A DNA stretch of 21,016 nucleotides from Nitrososphaeria archaeon (GTDB lineage: Archaea > Thermoproteota > Nitrososphaeria > Geothermarchaeales > JDFR-13): contig JALTNJ010000100.1 of NCBI GenBank assembly GCA_027000765.1, positions 1-21,016 of the forward strand, read 5' to 3'. The position numbers and the translations under genes were made by a program. Below, in pieces: positions 15,661 through 21,016 of this stretch (its first letter is position 1; every line of letters begins with the position of its first letter). The notes beneath the pieces were generated by a model. That model saw only the letters and a list, made by a program, of their open reading frames with translations, ran no database searches and had not been told where the DNA came from.

Positions 15661-16338
15661 ATGATGTATATACGGATACTTGGCCCAATCGAGTATCACT
15701 ATGTCCTTATAATGATGAAGAAGACTCTACGTATGCGGATACGTGGGAGTATCGGGGATCACATATATTTCCTAGAGCATGAGCCGGTTATAACCCTTGG
15801 TAAAGACGGTAGCCTATCCAATATTCTAACCTCATACATAGATATCCCCATATTTTATGTGAAGAGGGGTGGAGACGTCACACTGCATTCTCCTGGTCAA
15901 CTAGTCGTATATCCCGTGATTAAGCTGGATGAGAGGGGCTTGAGTATCCCTGATTATATACGTATACTTGAGGAGGCGGTTATAGAGGTTCTAGGGGAAT
16001 ATGGATTGGAGGGATACTGGAAAAAGGGAACTGCGGGTGTATGGGTTAAGGAGAAGAAGATCGCGTCTATAGGAATAGCGGTTGACCACTGGACCACATA
16101 CCATGGATTGGCTTTCAATATATCCAATGACCTTAAGCTATTCCAATGTATTAGACCGTGTGGTATGGATCCGATGGAGATCACCAGCCTAGAGAAGGAA
16201 CTTGGGTATACCGTGGATTTTGAGGAGGTTTTTAAAAAGATGGTTAGAAGCATTTCAAGAGGATTGCAGACCGATTATAGACTTGAATATATGTATAGAA
16301 AAGAGGTTATTGACTTCCTTTATGAAGAGACCTATTAA
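15661..16338 (+). CDS. lipB: octanoyltransferase (lipoyl(octanoyl) transferase) LipB
   Basis: This 225-residue enzyme moves octanoate from acyl-carrier protein or a similar donor to a lipoyl domain, the first step of lipoate synthesis. Diagnostic motifs are RGGDVTLHSPGQL (69-81), KKIASIG with the catalytic-site Lys133, TYHGLAFNI (146-154), and RPCGM with the nucleophile Cys167. Both catalytic residues are present, marking a LipB rather than an LplA. ATG codons at 15661 and 15664 are both possible; GGAGAGAT lies just upstream. It overlaps the convergent lpdA gene by 32 bases. LipA and Lpd next door point to one lipoylation module. Confidence 0.94.
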   Translation: MMYIRILGPIEYHYVLIMMKKTLRMRIRGSIGDHIYFLEHEPVITLGKDGSLSNILTSYIDIPIFYVKRGGDVTLHSPGQLVVYPVIKLDERGLSIPDYIRILEEAVIEVLGEYGLEGYWKKGTAGVWVKEKKIASIGIAVDHWTTYHGLAFNISNDLKLFQCIRPCGMDPMEITSLEKELGYTVDFEEVFKKMVRSISRGLQTDYRLEYMYRKEVIDFLYEETY

Positions 16339-17695
16339 AAGCGTCTCTCACAGCTTCCCAAAGCCCTTCTCCATATGTGGGATGGGGAAATACTGTATGG
16401 TCTATCTCCAAAGCACCTAGTCTCCTTTCCACTATTAGGGATGCTGCTGATGAATATATGGATGCATTTTCCCCAACTATATGTATCCCAAGTACCTCCT
16501 TAGTCTCACTATTGATAATGACCTTTATGAAACCAGTTCTCGATCCCTCTGTTACAGCTCTACCTAATGCGCTAAATGGGAATCTGCCTACTACAACGCG
16601 CTCCCCATCCACTTCATCCTCTCTAACTCCTATCGAAAACACCTCTGGCTTGGAGAATATGACATATGGATAATGGCTTGGCTTTGGCAATGGCCCGTCT
16701 CCAAATAAACTCTCCGAGACATTCAATGCCTCCCAATAGGCCTTGTGGGCAAGCATAGGTGGGCCCGTAACATCTCCAATTGCATAGATATTCTCAACTG
16801 TCGTCTCCTGCCTATTATCCACCTTAATAAATCCCTTCCTATCCATATCTACACCTATCTCCTCTAGCCCTAGGCCTGTTGTATTAGGCTTCCTACCTAT
16901 GGCTACAACCATCTTTTCCACTCTAATCCTCTCCACCCCTTCTTCCCGCTCAATCTCCACCTCCAACCAATCACCGTCTCTAACTACGTTCACGACTTTA
17001 GATGAAGTGAGTATCCTCACGCCCTTCTTACTCATCTCCCTCTCAAGCCTCTCACTAATCTCCCTATCCGTGAATGGGAGGATCCGGTCTAATAACTCTA
17101 CAATTGTGACCTTGGTCCCGGCCATATTATATAGGCTGCCTATCTCAAGTCCAATCGCTCCTCCACCAACTACCAATAGCGACTCAGGTTTCTCCATCAG
17201 TCTCAAAGCATCTCTTGAATTAAGTATCTTTACATGATCAAACTCTATATTGGGAAGTGGAATAGGGCTGCTCCCCATAGCTAGAATCAGGTTTCTAAAC
17301 TTTATTTCCCTAGTATCTCCGCCGATATCTACAGTGACATAATCTCTACCAATTTCCCTAGCCTCGGCTTTAAGAAGCTCTACACCTATAGCCTCAAATA
17401 GGTGTCTAACGCCCATCGTCAATGTCTTTACAACCCTCTCTCTAGTCTTCTGAAGTCTCTGCCAATCTATCTCCACCATACCTGTGAAAACTCTTTTCTT
17501 AATAAGACCCATGGTCTTTGTATATAGAGACGCGTGATACAATAACGTTTTAGAAGGTATACATGCATAGTTGAGGCATTCTCCACCTACCTCGTCCCTC
17601 TCGATGACCAAGACCTTCTTCCCATACTGGGCGATGCGTATAGCCGCTAGATATCCCCCTGGACCCGCTCCAATTATAACAACATCATAAACCAT
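16307..17695 (-). CDS. lpdA: dihydrolipoyl dehydrogenase (E3)
   Basis: This flavin disulfide reductase reoxidises dihydrolipoyl groups of 2-oxoacid dehydrogenase or glycine cleavage complexes with NAD. From the ATG at 17693-17695 it has 462 residues. It shows the FAD motif IIGAGPGG, the redox pair in GGECLNYACIPSK (Cys40 and Cys45), an NAD motif VVGGGAIGLE, the second FAD segment NIYAIGDVTG, and the catalytic HPTYGE (His438, Glu443). This set fits Lpd better than other family members. The frame can also open at GTG 17704, which overlaps the lipA stop as GTGA but has poor upstream spacing. The gene follows lipA directly and was probably co-transcribed with it. Confidence 0.92.
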   Translation of the reverse strand: MVYDVVIIGAGPGGYLAAIRIAQYGKKVLVIERDEVGGECLNYACIPSKTLLYHASLYTKTMGLIKKRVFTGMVEIDWQRLQKTRERVVKTLTMGVRHLFEAIGVELLKAEAREIGRDYVTVDIGGDTREIKFRNLILAMGSSPIPLPNIEFDHVKILNSRDALRLMEKPESLLVVGGGAIGLEIGSLYNMAGTKVTIVELLDRILPFTDREISERLEREMSKKGVRILTSSKVVNVVRDGDWLEVEIEREEGVERIRVEKMVVAIGRKPNTTGLGLEEIGVDMDRKGFIKVDNRQETTVENIYAIGDVTGPPMLAHKAYWEALNVSESLFGDGPLPKPSHYPYVIFSKPEVFSIGVREDEVDGERVVVGRFPFSALGRAVTEGSRTGFIKVIINSETKEVLGIHIVGENASIYSSAASLIVERRLGALEIDHTVFPHPTYGEGLWEAVRDAFNRSLHKGSQ

Positions 17696-17700
17696 AAGCC

Positions 17701-18579
17701 TCACATCCCTCGCAGAATCTTTTCAATAAAATATTCACCTGCTAAATATGAGCTTCTCACTCTAGGCCCGCTAGCTACATATTTAAACCCCAGACTATAG
17801 GCTTCCTTCTCCAACTTCTTAAATACATCTGGAGAAACATATTCTATAACGGGGTAGTGTTTGGGAGAAGGCATTAGATATTGGCCGATTGTGACGATGT
17901 CCACATCCACCCTCCTGAGGTCTCTAAGGGCATCTACAACCTCCTCATATTCTTCTCCCAATCCTAGCATGATACCGGACTTAGTTATTATCCCTGGGTC
18001 GATCTCCTTAGCTGCCTTAAGCACTTTTAACGAGAGTTCATAACCCGCCCTTCTATCCCTAACAACTGGAGTGAGCCTCTTAACAGTCTCTATATTATGT
18101 CCTAATACGTTTGGCTTGGCATCTACAACTTTTTTCAGAGCCTCTAGGCTGCCACTGAAATCTGGTATCAACACCTCTATTATAGTCCCAGGGTTAAGGC
18201 GTCTTATACTCCTGATGGTCTCGGCATATACAGAGGCACCGCCATCCGGAAGGTCGTCTCTATCCACTGATGTGACGACCACATATCTAAGCCCAAGCTC
18301 TTTAACAGCTCTAGCTACCCTAATAGGCTCCTCCGTATCCACCTTTCCCCTTGGATTTCCCTTGGCGACGCTGCAGAACCTACAGTTTCTAGTACATATA
18401 TCTCCTAGGATGAGGAATGTAGCTGTTTTGCTACCCCAACACTCATATATATTAGGGCATCTAGCCTCTTCACATACAGTATGCAGCCCATGACTATGTA
18501 TTGTCCTAGAAGTCTCCCTCATTCCATCCGTATACAGTACTTTTATCCTGAGCCAAGGGGGTTTTCGAAGGACCGCCAT
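17701..18579 (-). CDS. lipA: lipoyl synthase LipA (radical SAM)
   Basis: This 292-residue radical SAM enzyme inserts two sulfurs into the octanoyl chain on a lipoyl domain. The auxiliary-cluster motif CEEARCPNIYEC gives Cys36, Cys41 and Cys47. The radical SAM motif CTRNCRFC gives Cys62, Cys66 and Cys69. The C-terminal RSSYLA (about 275-280) provides the serine ligand; the family sequence is usually RSSYHA. Everything needed for activity is present and the length is normal. ATG at 18577-18579 has GTGAT upstream. It is first in the lipA-lpdA pair and divergent from a ferredoxin, which could plausibly be an electron donor. Confidence 0.97.
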   Translation of the reverse strand: MAVLRKPPWLRIKVLYTDGMRETSRTIHSHGLHTVCEEARCPNIYECWGSKTATFLILGDICTRNCRFCSVAKGNPRGKVDTEEPIRVARAVKELGLRYVVVTSVDRDDLPDGGASVYAETIRSIRRLNPGTIIEVLIPDFSGSLEALKKVVDAKPNVLGHNIETVKRLTPVVRDRRAGYELSLKVLKAAKEIDPGIITKSGIMLGLGEEYEEVVDALRDLRRVDVDIVTIGQYLMPSPKHYPVIEYVSPDVFKKLEKEAYSLGFKYVASGPRVRSSYLAGEYFIEKILRGM

Positions 18580-18584
18580 CAGGA

Positions 18585-18653
18585 ATCACACTATAAATTT
18601 ACCATATATCACTGTTTAAATATAATTGGCTAAAAGTTTTATATTTAGGTGAT
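18585..18653 (+). promoter_or_regulatory. divergent promoter region of lipA and the zinc ferredoxin gene
   Basis: The 79 bases between the two starts contain TTTAAATATA at 18615-18624, whose palindromic TTTAAA core can act as a TATA in either direction. Rightward transcription near 18645 would leave a short leader with GGTGAT (18648-18653), five bases before the TTG. Leftward transcription near 18592 would carry GTGAT (18585-18589) for lipA. A second plus-strand stretch, TTTTATATTTA (18637-18647), is also TATA-like. Confidence 0.45.
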
Positions 18654-18658
18654 TTGCC

Positions 18659-18973
18659 TTGCCAATCGACCCAGAATTCAAGTCAAAGAGGCAGGTTGTT
18701 GAAGAGCATAATGGACATCCAGTATGGGGCCCAGTTGAGCCACCTACAAAATTAGGTATACATGGTGAAAAAGTAGCTGTTGACTTCGACATATGTATCG
18801 CTGACGGTGCCTGTATAGACGTATGTCCAGTCGGTGTCTATGAGTGGGTTGATACACCTGGGCATCCAGCGTCGGAGAAGAAAGCCGATCCAGTCAATGA
18901 AGACCAGTGTATCTCCTGCCTAGCATGTGAGACAGCCTGTCCAGTAGAGGCCATTAAGGTATTCATGGAGTAA
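18659..18973 (+). CDS. zfx: zinc-containing ferredoxin, [3Fe-4S][4Fe-4S] type
   Basis: This 104-residue protein closely resembles the Sulfolobus zinc ferredoxin as I remember it. The N-terminal extension EEHNGHPVWGPVEPPTKLGIH carries His17, His20 and His35, and Asp77 lies in KKADPVN; these are the four zinc ligands. Cluster I reads CIADGACIDVCP: Asp49 replaces one Cys, so a [3Fe-4S] cluster is likely. Cluster II reads CISCLACETACP, a normal [4Fe-4S] site. It is the likely electron carrier for 2-oxoacid:ferredoxin oxidoreductases such as the Kor enzyme encoded to the right. The start is TTG with a good GGTGAT site; no ATG is available. A T-rich run follows the stop. Confidence 0.95.
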   Translation: MPIDPEFKSKRQVVEEHNGHPVWGPVEPPTKLGIHGEKVAVDFDICIADGACIDVCPVGVYEWVDTPGHPASEKKADPVNEDQCISCLACETACPVEAIKVFME

Positions 18974-18997
18974 AGGACCAGCAGTAGACGCTGAAGT

Positions 18998-19969
18998 CTA
19001 TTTATTTCCTATTTTTTTCATTTTCCTAGTCTTCTTACCACCCTTTGCATAACTCCTCTTCTCACTTGCTAAGAACGCCCTCCACCTGATCCTCAGCTCT
19101 TCTGGGGGCTCGACGCCTGCTAGTTCCCATACCTTCATGATATTACCAACATCCTCTCTTCTATCATCCACAGGAGTCTCTAAAATAATGGGGTGGCGAA
19201 TGATCCTCGTATCTCTAAGGATATGTCTAAACCCCTCCTCACCGATATAACCCAATCCAATATGCTCATGAATATCTCTTCCAGCTGCATATTCCGCCCT
19301 AGAATCATTTAGATGAACCACCTTCAGCCATTTAAACCCGATTATTTTCTCGAATTTCTTCATGGTATTCTCCACAGCCTCCCTATTCCGGAGGTCATAT
19401 CCAGCTGAGAATGCATGTGCAGTGTCGAAACAAACACCTAATCTATCATTAAGTGATATACTATCCAGTAATACAGCTATGTCTTCAAATGTACTGCCCA
19501 TACTATTCCTCTGACCCGCCATATTCTCGAGAAGAATCAGTACATCGTTATCCACCTTTGCAAGGGCGTCTTCAACCGCTCTCACGAGATTCCTCCTCCC
19601 GGCTTCGATACCCTTACCCATATGGCTACCTAAGTGTATCACAACATATGGTATCCCAAGTTTCCCAGCTCTATCCAGTTCATTGATTAAGGCTTCAAAC
19701 GACAACCTATATATCCTCTCATCGGGGGACGAGAGATTAGGTAGATACGGCATATGAGTCGCTACACTCTCCCTCTCATATCCATATGCCTCCAGCTTCT
19801 CCCTGAATTTTATTGCCTCATCGTCCTTGAGATCAGAATATTTCCACCCTCTAGGGTTACGAGTGAATATCTGAAATGCGGTACACCCCCTCTCATAAGC
19901 TCTATCAGGGGCGTTATATATTCCTCCACCGATGGACACATGCACTCCTACCCTCAGATGTCTAGACAT
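18998..19969 (-). CDS. nfo: endonuclease IV (AP endonuclease)
   Basis: This 323-residue apurinic/apyrimidinic endonuclease belongs to the xylose-isomerase-like TIM barrel. All nine zinc ligands are visible: His72 (ATHMPYLPNLSSP), His112 (VIHLGSH), Glu148 (LLENMAGQ), Asp182 and His185 (CFDTAHAFSAGYD), His219 (VHLNDS), Asp232 and His234 (RDIHEHIGLG) and Glu264 (ILETP). The usual length is about 280-290 residues. The extra ~25 C-terminal residues are lysine/arginine-rich and may aid DNA binding. ATG at 19967-19969 has GGTGG upstream. It converges on the ferredoxin gene and is divergent from korD, with an inverted repeat in the shared upstream region. Confidence 0.96.
   Translation of the reverse strand: MSRHLRVGVHVSIGGGIYNAPDRAYERGCTAFQIFTRNPRGWKYSDLKDDEAIKFREKLEAYGYERESVATHMPYLPNLSSPDERIYRLSFEALINELDRAGKLGIPYVVIHLGSHMGKGIEAGRRNLVRAVEDALAKVDNDVLILLENMAGQRNSMGSTFEDIAVLLDSISLNDRLGVCFDTAHAFSAGYDLRNREAVENTMKKFEKIIGFKWLKVVHLNDSRAEYAAGRDIHEHIGLGYIGEEGFRHILRDTRIIRHPIILETPVDDRREDVGNIMKVWELAGVEPPEELRIRWRAFLASEKRSYAKGGKKTRKMKKIGNK
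18999..19025 (+). terminator. T-rich terminator candidate of the ferredoxin gene
   Basis: About 25 bases after the ferredoxin stop the plus strand has TATTTATTTCCTATTTTTTTC and further T's, the pyrimidine/T-rich type of terminator used by archaea. No stem is needed or seen. It overlaps the lysine-coding 3' end of the convergent nfo gene, where it appears as AAA-rich codons. Confidence 0.5.
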
Positions 19970-20011
19970 AGTTCCACCGATTAATTATTACTCCAGATCA
20001 AAGTAATATCT

Positions 20012-20035
20012 TTTAGAGGTGTATATACCTCTAAA
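20012..20035. repeat. inverted repeat, possible operator of nfo and/or korDA
   Basis: TTTAGAGGT (20012-20020) and its exact reverse complement ACCTCTAAA (20027-20035) flank the six bases GTATAT. The repeat lies 43-66 bases upstream of the nfo start codon, about where the upstream edge of a TATA/BRE would be. It is ~180 bases upstream of korD. A dimeric regulator site is the simplest reading; an RNA hairpin is less likely at this position. Confidence 0.45.
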
Positions 20036-20125
20036 TACATCTAACTTATCTTTCTTAGTTTATTATCTTGGCTTTGTGTATAGTTTTGGAGGGCGTTTTA
20101 TATACTAAAGTCATATATATAAGAA

Positions 20126-20153
20126 AGGGGCTTAAGTATATACTGGAGCCCCT
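20126..20153. repeat. inverted repeat with GTATATAC core upstream of korD
   Basis: AGGGGCT (20126-20132) pairs with AGCCCCT (20147-20153) around a 14-base loop that itself contains the perfect palindrome AGTATATACT (20135-20144). It sits ~65-90 bases upstream of the korD start, outside the likely core promoter. It could be an operator or a terminator-like hairpin for leftward or rightward RNA. No T-run follows it on either strand, which argues against an intrinsic terminator. Confidence 0.4.
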
Positions 20154-20186
20154 CCGATAAGCGTCGTTGTCCAAGTATATACATCG

Positions 20187-20199
20187 ATATATTTTTTAG
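20187..20199 (+). promoter_or_regulatory. TATA element of the korDA operon
   Basis: ATATATTTTTTAG at 20187-20199 is a strong TATA candidate. Its centre lies about 25-28 bases before the GTG at 20218, so the transcript would be leaderless or nearly so. A GTGAGG stretch is also present just before the GTG if the leader is slightly longer. Confidence 0.5.
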
Positions 20200-20217
20200 T
20201 TATGGATGTGAGGAGAA

Positions 20218-20529
20218 GTGTATAGGGAGAATGTGCTTCGTATAATTCCTGGTAGGAAACCCCTGAACTACAAGTCTATCCTTAGGCCAGTGGGTAGAGT
20301 TGAGATTGACGCAGAGCTATGTAAGGGCTGTAACTACTGTATAGAGTTCTGTCCAAATGACATCTTAGAACCCTCTGGAAAGATCAATACCCAGGGTTAT
20401 CAATATCCACATGTTCCTCCTGAGAAGGCTGATGATTGTGTTGCATGTGGAATGTGTGAGAGGATCTGTCCCGAACTTGCTATTAGGGTATTTGACCATA
20501 GATATGTTCATGTAGGTGCATCTAAATGA
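20218..20529 (+). CDS. korD: 2-oxoacid:ferredoxin oxidoreductase, delta (ferredoxin-type) subunit
   Basis: This 103-residue dicluster ferredoxin-like subunit has cluster I ligands Cys35, 38, 41 and 45 (CKGCNYCIEFCP) and cluster II ligands Cys74, 77, 80 and 84 (CVACGMCERICP). These are two standard [4Fe-4S] sites that carry electrons from the TPP site of the complex to free ferredoxin. The stop overlaps the next start as ATGA, and that gene is clearly a KorA-type alpha subunit. The N-terminal extension fits KorD. GTG at 20218 is preferred because of the TATA spacing; GTG at 20233 is an alternative. The substrate (2-oxoglutarate, pyruvate or a branched-chain acid) cannot be fixed from this subunit. 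Confidence 0.9.
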   Translation: MYRENVLRIIPGRKPLNYKSILRPVGRVEIDAELCKGCNYCIEFCPNDILEPSGKINTQGYQYPHVPPEKADDCVACGMCERICPELAIRVFDHRYVHVGASK

Positions 20530-21016
20530 GTAAGGTTGAGATGGATAATAGGTTGTTAAAACCCGGCATATATTTTATGAGAGGTAATGACGCCAGTGTG
20601 GAAGGTGCATTGATAGCTGGATGCCGCTTCTTCGCGGGATATCCCATTACCCCCTCTAATGAAATAGCTACTTTGATGAGCAGGAGGCTACCTCAGGTAG
20701 GCGGTGTATATATGCAGTTTGAGGATGAGATAGGTAGTATCATGGCTGTCTTAGGCGCGTCCAATGGCGGTGTAAAGAGTATGACCGCTACTTCTGGACC
20801 AGGTTTCTCGCTCATGCAGGAGGCGATAGGCCTAGCTGCAATGACTGAGACACCTGCTGTTATAGTCGAGGTTCAGAGAGGTGGGCCATCCACAGGCTTA
20901 CCCACACAGGTTGGTCAGGGAGATGTAATGCAGGTGAAGTGGGGTAGCCATGGAGATTATGAGATAGTCGCTTACCTACCAAATAGTCCTCAGGAGATGT
21001 TCGATATGACTATAAA
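20526..21016 (+). CDS. korA: 2-oxoacid:ferredoxin oxidoreductase, alpha subunit, 3' end missing
   Basis: ATG at 20526-20528 overlaps the korD stop (ATGA) and the frame stays open to the right edge, giving the first 163 residues. The N-terminal domain is diagnostic: GALIAGCRFFAGYPITPSNE (YPITP at 39-43), QFEDEIGS, GVKSMTATSGPGFSLMQEAIG, and QRGGPSTGLPTQVGQGDVMQ. YPITP is the conserved alpha-subunit motif near the thiamine pyrophosphate and oxoacid site. With KorD this would catalyse CoA-dependent oxidation, or reductive carboxylation, of a 2-oxoacid using ferredoxin. The beta subunit (KorB) is expected just beyond the window. Confidence 0.92.
   Translation, partial: MSKVEMDNRLLKPGIYFMRGNDASVEGALIAGCRFFAGYPITPSNEIATLMSRRLPQVGGVYMQFEDEIGSIMAVLGASNGGVKSMTATSGPGFSLMQEAIGLAAMTETPAVIVEVQRGGPSTGLPTQVGQGDVMQVKWGSHGDYEIVAYLPNSPQEMFDMTI

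Noticed and set aside
19970..20217. tRNA, CRISPR or mobile element in the largest intergenic region
   Set aside because: The palindromes are short and unlike repeat-spacer units, no cloverleaf or transposase remnants are seen, and the region reads as two divergent promoters with possible operators.

Overview
The window looks like chromosomal DNA of a thermophilic archaeon, most likely a member of the Thermoproteota (Crenarchaeota). This rests on four points seen in the sequence. A complete NurA/HerA/Mre11/Rad50 repair operon is present. A ferredoxin keeps the Sulfolobus-type zinc ligands and 3Fe/4Fe cluster pattern. Several genes have AT-rich TATA-like elements close to short or absent leaders, with GGTG/GAGGTG-type ribosome binding sites and GTG/TTG starts. 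A geranylgeranyl reductase of the archaeal lipid family is also present. The genus cannot be fixed from the window alone.

Layout, left to right. Bases 1-1100 are the 3' part of an AAA ATPase gene of the DUF4143 type. It converges on a geranylgeranyl reductase gene (minus strand). Bases 2346-9484 are a tight minus-strand operon transcribed in the order nurA, a small HAS-barrel-like gene, herA, mre11, rad50, coupled by overlapping stop and start codons. This is the archaeal DNA-end resection machinery plus one extra member. Bases 9628-15443 hold single genes in alternating orientation, several sharing overlapping stop codons: a DUF4097-type beta-repeat protein, a flippase-like membrane protein, a CofE-family ligase, a bifunctional-nuclease (DUF151) family protein with no ordinary start codon, an inositol-monophosphatase family enzyme, a small cupin and a class III aminotransferase.

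Bases 15661-18579 form a lipoylation block: lipB (plus) converges on lipA-lpdA (minus). Together they could make protein-bound lipoate (LipB, LipA) and reoxidise dihydrolipoyl groups (Lpd). The lipoylated acceptor, a GcvH or an E2, is not in the window. A zinc-containing dicluster ferredoxin gene is divergent from lipA. An endonuclease IV gene (nfo, minus) follows. It is separated by a 248-base AT-rich intergenic region with two inverted repeats from korD-korA (plus), the start of a 2-oxoacid:ferredoxin oxidoreductase operon that runs off the right edge.

Functional themes are double-strand break and base-excision repair (NurA/HerA/Mre11/Rad50, Nfo), ferredoxin-linked and lipoate-linked 2-oxoacid or glycine metabolism (Kor, zinc ferredoxin, LipA/LipB/Lpd), and archaeal membrane lipid saturation. 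No tRNA, rRNA, CRISPR array, insertion sequence or integrase was recognised, and no intergenic stretch exceeds about 250 bases. The most unusual points are the additional HAS-barrel-like gene between nurA and herA, the DUF151 gene whose best start is an ACG codon, and the inverted repeats in the nfo/korD intergenic region.
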